This document shows, piece after piece, positions 7,415 to 15,690 of a DNA stretch of 32,718 nucleotides (its first letter is position 1; the number at the start of each line of letters is the position of its first letter). This DNA comes from Candidatus Bathyarchaeota archaeon (GTDB lineage: Archaea; Thermoproteota; Bathyarchaeia; Bathyarchaeales; Bathycorpusculaceae), in assembly GCA_003165195.1 (NCBI GenBank), contig PLSP01000118.1, forward strand, positions 1 to 32,718. Reading direction: 5' to 3'. The translations under genes and the position numbers were made by a program. The notes under the pieces are model-generated. The model worked only from the letters and a program-made list of their open reading frames with translations. It had not been told where the DNA came from and made no database searches.

Positions 7415-8068
7415 TTACTTCACCCAATCCATTGGAGTAATCAAATTATAGGTTTTTCGTAGCCCGTCGAAGATTGCACATGCATAAGATGGTACTGTTC
7501 GGGTTGAACCGAAGCTTCTCATCCAGAGGTCTTTTACGCCTGCTAAACCAAAGATAACTTTTGCTACTTCGCTGGAAACCAAACCTAAGCCTCTTGGACC
7601 TGGAACTATAACGACTCGGACACCGCCGCATTTTCCCTCCACTTGGAATGGAACTGAGTGCTGTTTTCCGCAACCGCATTCCCAGCTTCCACACCCCCGC
7701 TTAACGGGTACGATGTTTAGGCGGGCATTTGCCGCAGCTTTCTCGATTGCGTTTCTGACTTGACTTGCTTTACCTGAGCCTAAACCGATGTAACCGTCTC
7801 TGTTTCCAACGGCAACTATGGCTTTGAATCTGGATTTTTCACCTGCGTCAGTCTGCTTCTGTACCAAGTTGACGTTTATGACTTCTTCCTGTAGATCAGA
7901 TATTAGGGAGTCAACTATTTGGGGCTCGCTTATTTTTATGCCACTCAAAAAGACGTCTTCAATAGTAGTTAATTTGCCCTCTTGAATGAGCTTGCCCAGT
8001 CGGGTCTTAGGAACCCAAGTCTCTAAGTTAGTTTCTCTTTCTCGTGGTCTTTGCATTTGACGACTCAT
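7415..8068 (-). CDS. rps5: Small ribosomal subunit protein uS5
   Basis: 217-aa 30S protein important for decoding accuracy. The double-stranded RNA-binding-like N-terminal domain has FKAIVAVGNRDGYIGLGSGK, and the C-terminal domain shows the archaeal VPFQVEGKCGGVRVVIVPGP. Length and the N-terminal extension (ETNLETWVPKTRLGKLI) match archaeal uS5. The ATG overlaps the uL18 stop by 4 nt (ATGA), implying coupled translation. Confidence 0.97.
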   Translation of the reverse strand: MSRQMQRPRERETNLETWVPKTRLGKLIQEGKLTTIEDVFLSGIKISEPQIVDSLISDLQEEVINVNLVQKQTDAGEKSRFKAIVAVGNRDGYIGLGSGKASQVRNAIEKAAANARLNIVPVKRGCGSWECGCGKQHSVPFQVEGKCGGVRVVIVPGPRGLGLVSSEVAKVIFGLAGVKDLWMRSFGSTRTVPSYACAIFDGLRKTYNLITPMDWVK

Positions 8069-8925
8069 GCTTTCTTTTCTCCTTTCTTTGGAGCCTTTTC
8101 TTTAGGCGCCTTCTTTTCTTTGGATGATTTCTCTACTTTCTGAGCTTCCTCTTTAGTCTCTTTTGGCGCTTTCTTTTTAGTCTCTTTTGTGGCAGCTTTT
8201 GGTTTGGCGGCTACTTTAGCTAGAGCTTTCTCTTTCACTTGTTTTGGTTTTTCAGGAGGAGCTGTTTCTTTTACTTCCTCGGACACCTCTACCTCAACTT
8301 TAGGTTCAGGTTCGGGTTCAATCAGAACTGGTTTTTCGCCCTTAGATACCGCTGTTATTGCAGCTTTCACTTTGGTGAATTGTTCAGTGATTTTTTCGGG
8401 TGCGACATGTCGGCTTGTATATTTACTGAATTTGGCGTTGTATTCTTCAGATCCTGCGCCTAAACTTTTAGCATATTTGGCAATATGCTCACCTTTCATG
8501 CGTTCCTTAACAATTTTCTCATCGCTATGGGGAACCTCTACGCCAGCATCTACAACACCGCTGAGCGCAGCGAAGATTTTTGCGCCTTTGGTTGGAGCAA
8601 CCAAGCCAATGTCCAATATAGCTTCTTTGATGCCTTTGGCCTTAGCTTTTACGCCGCAAAGGTAACCAGTCAGGTAAGCTGCTGGAATATTGCCAGTTGC
8701 AGTTTTCCAACCGTAGCTCTTAACCAATTCTCGGCTGTTAGCTGCGGCTAAAACCATGTCGCCTTTCGGCTTTGCAGTTAGTATCTGCACTGTAATGTTT
8801 CTGTTTGCTCCTCGTGTAACAAGCCGCGGCTTTCCCGAGATAACCAAAGCCTTTCGTGCTTGGTAATCAGTTTTGCCTTCGCGCCTACGTCTTAATTTTA
8901 CTCGGTAATTGCTACTTTTTGCCAT
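8065..8925 (-). CDS. rpl18: Large ribosomal subunit protein uL18 with long charged tail
   Basis: 286 aa; binds 5S rRNA with uL5. The first 200 residues are canonical: RRRREGKTDYQARKALV, then AAYLTGYLCGVKAKAKG and the HIAKYAK-like segment. After about residue 203 an extra tail of roughly 85 residues follows, first acidic (EPEPEPKVEVEV), then a run of lysine/alanine/proline repeats (KAPKE-type). Typical archaeal uL18 is about 190-200 aa, so the tail is an addition. It starts directly after the eL19 stop. The codon pattern does not change at the tail, which argues against a frameshift artefact. Confidence 0.96.
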   Translation of the reverse strand: MAKSSNYRVKLRRRREGKTDYQARKALVISGKPRLVTRGANRNITVQILTAKPKGDMVLAAANSRELVKSYGWKTATGNIPAAYLTGYLCGVKAKAKGIKEAILDIGLVAPTKGAKIFAALSGVVDAGVEVPHSDEKIVKERMKGEHIAKYAKSLGAGSEEYNAKFSKYTSRHVAPEKITEQFTKVKAAITAVSKGEKPVLIEPEPEPKVEVEVSEEVKETAPPEKPKQVKEKALAKVAAKPKAATKETKKKAPKETKEEAQKVEKSSKEKKAPKEKAPKKGEKKA

Positions 8926-9381
8926 TTAACGTTTCCTCCATAGATCGTTGGATTTCAGGTTACGCTCTAATTCAGCAATTGATTGGAATCTGCCGCTGCC
9001 TGCCATCCTGTAATATTGGCTATAGGTTTCCTCTGTTATTGATCTGTTTGCCTTAAGGGCACGAAGCTTACGTCTTAGGGAGCGAATCCTCAGCATCCAA
9101 GCCTCCTTCTTTGTTACTTTCGCGTGCGCTGCCCCAGTGACGCTTCCAACTCCGCTACGTCGACCTTTGCGTTTTTTCTCGCGGATAATTTTCGCTCTCG
9201 ATCTACTGACGCCCTTCTCAGGCCGAGAAACGATAACTCTCTCGTGAATCAGTTTCCTAACTTCTTCACGTGTAATTGCGCCTTCCACATCGTCCATTCG
9301 TTCAGGATCTATCCAAACCCGGTTTTGTCCAATCTTTAGAATTTGGGATGCTAAACGTCTTTGACCTTTCAAGTCAGTCAT
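8926..9381 (-). CDS. rpl19e: Large ribosomal subunit protein eL19
   Basis: 151-aa protein found in archaea and eukaryotes but not bacteria, placed at the exit side of the large subunit. Signature segments: QRRLASQILKIGQNRVWIDP at the start, ITREEVRKLI, the very basic GVSRSRAKIIREKKRKGRR, and a C-terminal helix around YSQYYRMAGSGRF. The ATG overlaps the eL32 stop by 4 nt. Length is normal. Confidence 0.97.
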   Translation of the reverse strand: MTDLKGQRRLASQILKIGQNRVWIDPERMDDVEGAITREEVRKLIHERVIVSRPEKGVSRSRAKIIREKKRKGRRSGVGSVTGAAHAKVTKKEAWMLRIRSLRRKLRALKANRSITEETYSQYYRMAGSGRFQSIAELERNLKSNDLWRKR

Positions 9382-10001
9382 TGTTCTTCTCCTCCTTCCT
9401 CGGTTTCCTCTTTCTTTAGTTTAGATTTGGTTTTCTTTGGTTTCTTTTCCTCTGTCGGTTTCTCTTCTTCCACAGGCTGTTCGACTTCAGGTTCTTTTCC
9501 TTTTTCGACTTCCTCTGTCGCCTCTTCCTCTATCTGCTCTGCCGTCTTGGGTTCGGCTTCTTCCTCTTCGCCTTCTTTCTTTACTGCTTCAGGTGATACC
9601 TTTATGTTTAAGATTTTGATGTTGAGCTTTTTTGCTGCAGTGATTATATCTATGCGTTTTCTTTTCCCGACACGGTGTGCGATGCGAGCTGCTTGAGTGT
9701 TAATATCGATTGCGGACAGGTCTGCAACATTGTGAACTATTACTTCACGGTAGCCTGATGGGTGTAAGCCTCGGGCGATTTTCGGTCCCTTGTAGCCGGT
9801 GCTTGCACCTGGAGGCCAGCCCTTTATTTTTCTTCGAATCTTGTTGTCTAAGCCTCTTGGTCGTCTCCAGCTTACGCTAAAGCGGTCATATTTCCAGCTT
9901 TCAGCTCTTATGAATGCTGGCTTTTTGTTTTTTGCGCGTGCTCTCAGTCGGAGTGCTTCGCGTGAAGGTAATAGTTTCTTTACAGTTTTCTCAGCGGTCA
10001 T
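9378..10001 (-). CDS. rpl32e: Large ribosomal subunit protein eL32 with acidic tail
   Basis: 207 aa. Core eL32 runs to about residue 140: FIRAESWKYDRFSVSWRRPR, KIKGWPPGASTGYKGPKIAR and RIAHRVGKRKR. The remaining 65 residues are a low-complexity Glu/Lys/Pro tail (EEEEAEPKTAEQIEEEATEE). Archaeal eL32 is usually about 130-150 aa or carries its extension at the N-terminus, so the tail is notable. The ATG shares one base with the uL6 stop (TAATG). Confidence 0.96.
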   Translation of the reverse strand: MTAEKTVKKLLPSREALRLRARAKNKKPAFIRAESWKYDRFSVSWRRPRGLDNKIRRKIKGWPPGASTGYKGPKIARGLHPSGYREVIVHNVADLSAIDINTQAARIAHRVGKRKRIDIITAAKKLNIKILNIKVSPEAVKKEGEEEEAEPKTAEQIEEEATEEVEKGKEPEVEQPVEEEKPTEEKKPKKTKSKLKKEETEEGGEEQ

Positions 10002-10546
10002 TAGGCAACGCCCTCATTTTTCTCGTAAACGTACAAGCCGTCCAGGAAAACACGTGGATCTTTTCGCCGAACCCTGGAGGCTTGTTCAATGTTAGCGGCG
10101 GTTTGGCTCACATCCTCAAGGTTTACGCCTTCAACAATTATGTCTTCAGCTTCAACCTTTACTTTTACTTCGCCGATAATTCGGATTCTGCGTGCTCTAC
10201 GTTCACCTGTGAAGTTTTCAATCAATACAGACTTATCTTGAACCTTAACTGTGATTGGAAAGTGTGAGAACACGATTTTGAGCTTGTATACGTAGCCTTT
10301 GGTTACACCAGTGATCATGTTGTTTATGTGTGAGCAAATTGTTCCCACTAAGGCAGCCTCCTTTTTGCGTGGCCATTTTGCCCAAATTCGAATGTTTTTG
10401 CCTTCGCCTTCTATAGCGATTGGAGCAAAAGTGAAGTCGCGTGTCAAGGAGCCTTTGGAACCTTTAACATTAATTTTTTTGCCGTCCATCTTGAGATCTA
10501 CGTTATCTGGGACTTGAATGGTTTTAGAAATTTCTGGAAGCCGCAT
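10001..10546 (-). CDS. rpl6: Large ribosomal subunit protein uL6
   Basis: 181-aa 50S protein near the factor-binding site. The two uL6 repeats are visible: IQVPDNVDLKMDGKKINVKG in the first and the VYKLKIVFSHFPITVKV and VEDVSQTAANIEQA-like segments in the second, with DPRVFLDGLYVYEK at the end as in archaeal homologs. Normal length. It follows uS8 after 12 nt and is coupled to eL32 through TAATG. Confidence 0.97.
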   Translation of the reverse strand: MRLPEISKTIQVPDNVDLKMDGKKINVKGSKGSLTRDFTFAPIAIEGEGKNIRIWAKWPRKKEAALVGTICSHINNMITGVTKGYVYKLKIVFSHFPITVKVQDKSVLIENFTGERRARRIRIIGEVKVKVEAEDIIVEGVNLEDVSQTAANIEQASRVRRKDPRVFLDGLYVYEKNEGVA

Positions 10547-10558
10547 AAGTCTACACCT

Positions 10559-10942
10559 TTAATACACGAAGGCTAAGAGCCTTCCTCCCAAGTTCTTTTC
10601 TTCAGCGTCCTTGTGTGCGATGACGCCTTTAGAAGTTGAAACAACCATTAGACCGACATCCCTGGAGGGCAGGAATTTCTTTTCCCAATCTTCAAAGCCA
10701 TCCACTTTAACTGGGTAGCGTGGCTTGATTGGCCCGCACTTGTTTATTCTACCAAGCAGTTGGACTTTAAACTTTCCAGAGCGTCCATCATCTATGAATT
10801 CGAATTCGCCTATGTAGCCGTTAAGCTGCATTATGCGTAGGACTCGCCCCAACAGTTTAGAGGCAGGACTAATAATGCATTCACGTTTGTTGCGTGTCTC
10901 GTTATTTATGATGGTAACCAAACCGTTTGTTAAAGTATCCAT
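10559..10942 (-). CDS. rps8: Small ribosomal subunit protein uS8
   Basis: 127-aa 30S protein that binds helix 21 of 16S rRNA. It begins [18 protein letters not shown] and ends with the conserved [20 protein letters not shown] region, as in archaeal uS8 (about 130 aa). Start ATG is the only sensible one. It sits 12 nt after the tiny uS14 gene, the standard order. Confidence 0.97.
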   Translation of the reverse strand: MDTLTNGLVTIINNETRNKRECIISPASKLLGRVLRIMQLNGYIGEFEFIDDGRSGKFKVQLLGRINKCGPIKPRYPVKVDGFEDWEKKFLPSRDVGLMVVSTSKGVIAHKDAEEKNLGGRLLAFVY

Positions 10943-10954
10943 TTTTTTTAGCTC

Positions 10955-11119
10955 CTACTCATATTTTTTGAACCCAAGTTTTGGGGCAGCCTCTCTGAAA
11001 CAGTGCCTACATAAATATAAATTGTACCGTCGAATCACTGGCCCATATGAGCCGCATCTTACACATGGCCGCGAACCTTTCCCATACTTTCGTTCTTTCT
11101 TTAGTTGTTGTTTTGCCAT
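10955..11119 (-). CDS. rps14: Small ribosomal subunit protein uS14, zinc type
   Basis: 54 aa, from ATG at 11117-11119 to TAG at 10955. The translation starts [15 protein letters not shown] and contains the zinc-binding pairs CVRC (Cys19, Cys22) and CRHC (Cys37, Cys40), followed by [14 protein letters not shown]. This is the archaeal zinc-ribbon form of uS14. It lies exactly between uL5 (11-nt gap) and uS8 (12-nt gap), the conserved location. Confidence 0.97.
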   Translation of the reverse strand: MAKQQLKKERKYGKGSRPCVRCGSYGPVIRRYNLYLCRHCFREAAPKLGFKKYE

Positions 11120-11130
11120 ACATTCACTCT

Positions 11131-11673
11131 CTAGACGATTTCGACTCCTAAAGTTTGCCTTATATAAACGATTGATTCTTCAGGTGTTAACATATGCTTG
11201 GGACCTATGGTTTTGTTTTCTTTTCTGCGGTTCTTTATGCGTTGACCTGGGCGGTTAACCGTAACGCAGATGTCCATACCGAAGATACCTATTTCAGGGT
11301 CATATTTTACGCCGGGTATCTCAATGTGCTCTTTTAAGCCGAATGCGAAGTTACCATGTATATCAAAGGATTTTTTTGCAACCTTGTTGTCTACAACAGG
11401 CAAGACTTTTTTGAGGAAATCAATAGCTTTTTGCTTGCGCAGGGTAACGACAACAGCTATCGATTCTCCTTCACGTATGCCGAAGTCACGGATGGTTTTC
11501 TTTGCTTTCTTTTTAACAGGAGTCTGACCAGTTATTTCTTTGAGCACCTTGTTAGCTTTTTCAAGAGGCTCCCCCGATTTGCCAACGTTGAGGTTAACTA
11601 CGACTTTTTCAATGCGTGGTCTAAGCATTGGATGCTGGTCCCAATTCTTAACTAGAGCTTCTGCCTCAGACAA
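11131..11673 (-). CDS. rpl5: Large ribosomal subunit protein uL5
   Basis: 180-aa 5S-rRNA-binding protein of the central protuberance. Seen: [20 protein letters not shown] near the start, [37 protein letters not shown] and [14 protein letters not shown]. The start is TTG at 11673, supported by GGAGG about 10 nt upstream; it overlaps eS4 by 8 nt. Length matches archaeal uL5. Confidence 0.97.
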   Translation of the reverse strand: MSEAEALVKNWDQHPMLRPRIEKVVVNLNVGKSGEPLEKANKVLKEITGQTPVKKKAKKTIRDFGIREGESIAVVVTLRKQKAIDFLKKVLPVVDNKVAKKSFDIHGNFAFGLKEHIEIPGVKYDPEIGIFGMDICVTVNRPGQRIKNRRKENKTIGPKHMLTPEESIVYIRQTLGVEIV

Positions 11674-12433
11674 CTTCTGGCGCCTCCTGTATTGTGCCTA
11701 TGAGTGGTAAAGCTTCACCTATAGAAAAGACAAAGTCCAAGATTGTTTGGTAGCGAACACCGTTAGTATCTTCAACTGTAACTAGGGCGTTTCGCCGTTT
11801 TTTGGCTTCAGTCTTCTCTATTTCAACGATTTTACCTTGTTTACCGATGTTTTTTCCGCCGGTAATTATGGCGATGTTTCCTTCTTTTGTTTTCAAGCTT
11901 ATTGCAACCTGTTTATCTGGATAAGTGATTTTCAAGATGTCAAAAGTGTCGAATGTGACTTCCACCGGGTTTTTGGGGTCTGCAACTTTTATTAGCATGA
12001 TTGCGCCGTTGTGAAGTGCAATCTGCATCCCTTCTTTTACGGTAACTTTATTTTCGACCCGTTGAAGTGTGAAGCCTGATTCTTCTTTGCTTATGGGGCT
12101 TAGGATTAAGCCTTTGTGCGAGGGCATTATACGGTAGTATTTGCTTGCGTCAGGCAGGGAGATTACATCCATTAAGCCAACAGGAAAGTCGTCTTTCTTG
12201 ACTACTTTATTGTTAATCAAAACTTTGCCTTCAGATAGTATCATTTTACCTTCTTTGCGTGTTTGTGATATGCCTAGCATATCTCGCAACACAAGAGTTA
12301 ATGGTAGGCAACTCTGGAGGGAGTGAGAACCAGACGAGGGCTTCACTATCCAGGGTAGTTCTTTTCTGTGAATCGGCCAGAACCTTGGAGCTGGCTTACG
12401 TTTCAGCCTTGCAGTTTTTCCTTTTTTACCCAA
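11666..12433 (-). CDS. rps4e: Small ribosomal subunit protein eS4
   Basis: 255-aa archaeal/eukaryotic 30S protein. The N-terminus has LKRKPAPRFWPIHRKELPW and the central S4 RNA-binding domain (LVLRDMLGISQTRKEGKMIL), followed by the eS4 core and a KOW-type segment (GGKNIGKQGKIVEIEKTEAK). Typical length is about 240-260 aa. It follows uL24 by 2 nt and overlaps uL5 by 8 nt. Confidence 0.97.
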   Translation of the reverse strand: MGKKGKTARLKRKPAPRFWPIHRKELPWIVKPSSGSHSLQSCLPLTLVLRDMLGISQTRKEGKMILSEGKVLINNKVVKKDDFPVGLMDVISLPDASKYYRIMPSHKGLILSPISKEESGFTLQRVENKVTVKEGMQIALHNGAIMLIKVADPKNPVEVTFDTFDILKITYPDKQVAISLKTKEGNIAIITGGKNIGKQGKIVEIEKTEAKKRRNALVTVEDTNGVRYQTILDFVFSIGEALPLIGTIQEAPEVV

Positions 12434-12435
12434 AA

Positions 12436-13062
12436 TTATTGTCCTCCTTCTTCTTCGGCTTCTTCTGAAGCGTTACTCTTAGCACGCGTTTTAGTTGCGG
12501 CCTTCTTTGTTGCCTTCGGCTGTTCTTCTTTTTCTGGGACGGCGGTTTCTTCGTCAGCCTCTTCTGGAACTTCTGCGGGCATTTCTGCTGTAACTTGCGC
12601 TTCTTGCTCCGCCTTTTCCTCTGTAACCTCTGTCTTTGGTTTTTCAGCTTTCTTCGTTGTTTTGACTTTAGTCTTTGCCTTAGGCGTCTCTATTGCTTTC
12701 TTTCTTCCAAGAATATCTTTTCGCCATTTATCTTCCAAGTTGAGATTTCTTATCTGAACTTTGGATGGGTGAACAGCTAGAAAAACATTTGTTCCGTCTA
12801 CTTTTTCCCTTGTTAAGCCTTCAATGTAGATTCGGTATGCTTTGAGGTCGACGCGTGAAACTTTGCCCTCAAACCCTTTGTTATTTCCACGTTGAATGCG
12901 AACTGTGTCGCCTTTTCGGACTGAAAGAGTTTTTGTGCCTCTTGACGCGGCCAGCTCAGCTGACAGTGGGGCACCCATAAGTTTGTGACGTATATGAGCA
13001 GGAGCATTGAATAACCGTTTACGCTGCTTGCCAGGATTCTTTACACGTTTAGTTTGTTGCAT
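12436..13062 (-). CDS. rpl24: Large ribosomal subunit protein uL24 with charged tail
   Basis: 208 aa. The first 125 residues are canonical archaeal uL24: KQRKRLFNAPAHIRHKLMGA, the KOW motif VRKGDTVRIQRGNNKGFEGK and VDGTNVFLAVHPSKVQIRNL. From about residue 128 an 80-residue low-complexity tail of Lys/Glu/Ala/Thr follows (KAKTKVKTTKKAEKPKTEV, later EEADEETAVPEKEEQ). Archaeal uL24 is normally 115-125 aa. It follows uL14 by 10 nt. Confidence 0.96.
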   Translation of the reverse strand: MQQTKRVKNPGKQRKRLFNAPAHIRHKLMGAPLSAELAASRGTKTLSVRKGDTVRIQRGNNKGFEGKVSRVDLKAYRIYIEGLTREKVDGTNVFLAVHPSKVQIRNLNLEDKWRKDILGRKKAIETPKAKTKVKTTKKAEKPKTEVTEEKAEQEAQVTAEMPAEVPEEADEETAVPEKEEQPKATKKAATKTRAKSNASEEAEEEGGQ

Positions 13063-13072
13063 AAATTTGCAC

Positions 13073-13513
13073 CTACACTATTATACTTGAGGCACTTGCG
13101 ATTCTTGGCCATCTCTCGGCTGCCTCTCGCGCTACTGGACCACGAATTTCAGAGCCTTTCATTTCGCCTTCAGGAGTAATGATAACAGCAGCATTGTCTT
13201 CAAACTGAATCCAAACGCCGTCCACTCGTCTATAAGTCTTCCTTTGACGAATGATTATGGCTTGGAAAATCTTTTTCCTCATGTCAGGCGACCCTTGCCT
13301 AACGGAAACTGTGACTTTATCGCCTACTGTTGCGGACGGGTAACGTCGGAGCCTGCCTTTATAACCCATTGCCTGAATTAAACGCAGGACACGGGCACCT
13401 GTGTTATCGGCACATTTCATTTCTGAACCTGCCAAGAGTCCACGACTGGTTTTGGTTCCGTGTGAAAGCATCCCTTTTGCTGTCAGCGCTCTTTGCTTTG
13501 CCTTCGCCGCCAT
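13073..13513 (-). CDS. rpl14: Large ribosomal subunit protein uL14
   Basis: 146-aa 50S protein at the subunit interface. It shows the family signature SEMKCADNTGARVLRLIQ, then VTVSVRQGSPDMRKKIFQAI and IRGPVAREAAERWPRIASAS at the end, as in archaea. The ATG at 13513 adds a 30-residue N-terminus that is slightly longer than usual (family about 132-140 aa); the internal Met15 is a possible alternative start. Confidence 0.97.
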   Translation of the reverse strand: MAAKAKQRALTAKGMLSHGTKTSRGLLAGSEMKCADNTGARVLRLIQAMGYKGRLRRYPSATVGDKVTVSVRQGSPDMRKKIFQAIIIRQRKTYRRVDGVWIQFEDNAAVIITPEGEMKGSEIRGPVAREAAERWPRIASASSIIV

Positions 13514-13514
13514 T

Positions 13515-13835
13515 TTACTTTTCCTCTCCTAACTTTTCAACTACAACGAAAGAAACAGTCTTGCTGATTGGTCGACACTCTGCGATTCGTACTCTGTCTC
13601 CTTCTTTAACATCTATGCAGGGGGTGCTGTGGGATGGAATGTGACCGTGCCTTCGTTCGTAACGCTGGAATTTCGAGACAAACTGCAGAAATTCCCTGTC
13701 AACTATAACGGTTTTATCCATTTTTGCAGTTTGAACTATCCCGTCTAGGACACGCCCCCTTATCGCTAAGGCTCCGTGGAACGGGCAGTTTCTGTCTTCG
13801 CATGTTTTTTTAGGTTGCTTAAAAGTCATTGACAT
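13515..13835 (-). CDS. rps17: Small ribosomal subunit protein uS17
   Basis: 106-aa 30S assembly protein. It contains the archaeal CEDRNCPFHG segment, then IRGRVLDGIVQTAKMDKTVI and the signature GDRVRIAECRPISKTVSFVV. I place the start at the third Met of the open frame (13835) because it forms TAATG with the Rpp29 stop and sits 8 nt after GAGG; starting at 13841 would leave only 2 nt. Normal length. Confidence 0.96.
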   Translation of the reverse strand: MSMTFKQPKKTCEDRNCPFHGALAIRGRVLDGIVQTAKMDKTVIVDREFLQFVSKFQRYERRHGHIPSHSTPCIDVKEGDRVRIAECRPISKTVSFVVVEKLGEEK

Positions 13836-14116
13836 TACCATAACCTCTTAATTGTTTTTTTAAGACGATCTTCAGGTCTTCCAACCAAAAGTTTACCATC
13901 AACATCTACAACTGTGCCATCGTGAAACGTGAAATTCAGAACAGAGAATTCCTTAATGATGCTTTTGGCTTTACCTTCATCAAGCAACGTGAAGGTGTTT
14001 CTGGACTCGCCAACTACTTTGCCGCTGATCCCAACATAGTCTTCATGCAAGCTTTTAGCGACCAAAGCATGAGAACCTATGAACTCGTAACGGATAATGT
14101 CAGGAGTTACTTTCAT
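13835..14116 (-). CDS. rnp1: RNase P protein component 1 (Rpp29/Pop4)
   Basis: 93-aa protein subunit of archaeal RNase P, which trims tRNA 5' ends. The Sm-like fold is seen in IIRYEFIGSHALVAKSLHED, GISGKVVGESRNTFTLLDEG and DGTVVDVDGKLLVGRPEDRL. Its place between uL29 and uS17 is the usual archaeal one. The stop shares a base with the uS17 start, and the start overlaps uL29 by 4 nt. The SUI1-type aIF1 gene often found beside it in archaea is absent here. Confidence 0.94.
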   Translation of the reverse strand: MKVTPDIIRYEFIGSHALVAKSLHEDYVGISGKVVGESRNTFTLLDEGKAKSIIKEFSVLNFTFHDGTVVDVDGKLLVGRPEDRLKKTIKRLW

Positions 14117-14415
14117 TGAGACTCTTTCTCCTCAGATATTTCATTCTTAGATTCCTTAGCGACCTTCTTAGCTTTTTTTGGCTTCGCCTCGGATTCTTCA
14201 ACAGATTTTCTTATTCCAAGTTTGTCCTCGTTCTGAATGGTAAGGATTTGAGCAATTGTCTTGCGCAGCTCTCGTACCCTAGTCGGGTTCTCTACGGCGC
14301 CGCCTGCATTAACCATGGTTCTGATGCGAGCGAGTTCAGCGCGTAAATCAACAAGTTTCTTTATTCGATCTTCGGAGGACATGCCTCTGATTTCTTTAAG
14401 CCGAATTATCGCCAT
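14113..14415 (-). CDS. rpl29: Large ribosomal subunit protein uL29 with short tail
   Basis: 100 aa. The helical-hairpin core is visible: LKEIRGMSSEDRIKKLVDLR, LARIRTMVNAGGAVENPTRV and RELRKTIAQILTIQNED. About 25 extra residues (EESEAKPKKAKKVAKESKNE) extend it beyond the usual 65-75 aa. The ATG shares one base with the uS3 stop (TAATG). Confidence 0.95.
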   Translation of the reverse strand: MAIIRLKEIRGMSSEDRIKKLVDLRAELARIRTMVNAGGAVENPTRVRELRKTIAQILTIQNEDKLGIRKSVEESEAKPKKAKKVAKESKNEISEEKESQ

Positions 14416-15158
14416 TATTGTTTTGCCTCCGACTCATCTTCAGGCTGCTCGTCAGCTACTTCGGTAGCTTGCACTTCGGGCTCTGGTACTGACAGCTCTT
14501 TAGCGGGTGCTCGTTCCACCGGTTGGACCTGTTCTGCAACAGCTGGTTTTTCTTCTGGCGGTAGGGCTTCACAAATTTTTATTCTATCTGGGAAAACCGC
14601 GTCCGGCGGCATGATTTTTACGCGTACGCCGATTATGCCTGGTTTTAGTTGAACGTGAGCTTCAGCTTTCTTCATTGCAACGAGTGCTGGTTCCCCGCAA
14701 CGTGGGAAGTATCCAGCACGGAACTTTTCAAAGCGGGCTCGTTCTGTAGTTAATTTTCCACTGATGACTATTTCGGCGCCTAATGCTCCCGCTTCCATAA
14801 CTTGGTTTAGGGCCCAAAAGCCCGCACGCCTAAAGTGAACACCACGTTGAAGCGCGGAAGCTACACGTGATGCAATAACATAAGCGTTGAATTCTGGAAC
14901 CTCAATTTCTGAAACGGAAATTTGAGGATTGGAAACTTTAAAGTTTTGGTCGAGGGCTGAGGCAAGTTCCTTTATGGTTTCTCCGCCTCTGCCAATAACT
15001 AGACCTGGACGCATCGCATAGATGACAACGTGTGTGCCCAAAGGTGTTTTGGAAATGTTAACGCCACCATATCCTGCGCGGTCAAGCTTTTTCTGTAAAA
15101 ACTCGTCAATTTCAGTTTTCTTAATTGATTCCGTTATAAAACGTTTAACTATACTCAT
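14415..15158 (-). CDS. rps3: Small ribosomal subunit protein uS3 with acidic tail
   Basis: 247-aa 30S protein at the mRNA entry tunnel. The KH domain is clear (VVIYAMRPGLVIGRGGETIK, GxxG loop at about 57-60), then FNAYVIASRVASALQRGVHF and the C-terminal domain GIIGVRVKIMPPDAVFPDRI. The last 50 residues are a Pro/Glu/Ala-rich tail. It begins immediately after the uL22 stop. Confidence 0.97.
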   Translation of the reverse strand: MSIVKRFITESIKKTEIDEFLQKKLDRAGYGGVNISKTPLGTHVVIYAMRPGLVIGRGGETIKELASALDQNFKVSNPQISVSEIEVPEFNAYVIASRVASALQRGVHFRRAGFWALNQVMEAGALGAEIVISGKLTTERARFEKFRAGYFPRCGEPALVAMKKAEAHVQLKPGIIGVRVKIMPPDAVFPDRIKICEALPPEEKPAVAEQVQPVERAPAKELSVPEPEVQATEVADEQPEDESEAKQ

Positions 15159-15644
15159 TTACTGTTCTCCTTGAGTCGGTTTCTCGTCAAGCACTATTTC
15201 AACGTGCGTTGTTGTGTCAAACTTCGGTGAGGCTCTGCCGTGTGCTCGTGGTGCAAAGCGCTTCATCTTTATTCCTTGATAAGCCGCTGCGTGTATAATA
15301 CGCAGGCGATCAACATCTAAGCCTTTGTTTTCGGCATTAGCTTGAGCAGATTGTAATACGTTGAGAATTTGCTGTGACGCTTTAATCGGGTACCTTCCTG
15401 AGAAAGAGTTCACAAGCCCATGCCTGTGGGGTAGTTTTTTGTTGTATCTTGTGTAGGGAACTGCTTTCTTTTTTGCAGCTACATCACGCAGATACTGTTT
15501 TGCATTGTTTAGCATCATGCCTTTTAGTGCTTTGCAGACTTCGCGTGCTGCTTTATGGGATACTTTTAGTTCTCTTCCGCTTGCTTTCGCTGTTTTATCT
15601 GGATTAAGTATTTCATCGATGATTGAGTATCCCCATTTAGGCAA
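15159..15644 (-). CDS. rpl22: Large ribosomal subunit protein uL22, first gene of the operon
   Basis: 161-aa protein lining the exit tunnel. Seen: SGRELKVSHKAAREVCKALK, YNKKLPHRHGLVNSFSGRYP and LRIIHAAAYQGIKMKRFAPR with RAHGRASPKFDTTTHVEIVL. The start is TTG (15642-15644), read as Met, with GGAG 9 nt upstream. The operon begins here: a TATA box lies at 15685-15690 and no uS19 or uL2 gene precedes it, so the uL3-uL4-uL23-uL2-uS19 part of the usual cluster must be elsewhere. Confidence 0.96.
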   Translation of the reverse strand: MPKWGYSIIDEILNPDKTAKASGRELKVSHKAAREVCKALKGMMLNNAKQYLRDVAAKKKAVPYTRYNKKLPHRHGLVNSFSGRYPIKASQQILNVLQSAQANAENKGLDVDRLRIIHAAAYQGIKMKRFAPRAHGRASPKFDTTTHVEIVLDEKPTQGEQ

Positions 15645-15684
15645 TTATTACATCTCCGATGCGCAATCAAACACGTAAAAGCGA

Positions 15685-15690
15685 TTTATA
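15685..15690 (-). promoter_or_regulatory. TATA box of the ribosomal operon
   Basis: TATAAA on the minus strand (inside CATATAAATC), 41 nt before the TTG start of uL22. The predicted transcription start near 15661 leaves a leader of about 17 nt containing the GGAG site. No other promoter-like element is nearer. Confidence 0.6.

Noticed and set aside
8189-8665. Long plus-strand open frame opposite uL18
   Set aside because: It is antisense to a well-supported ribosomal gene; its openness comes from the Lys/Glu/Ala-rich codons of the opposite strand.
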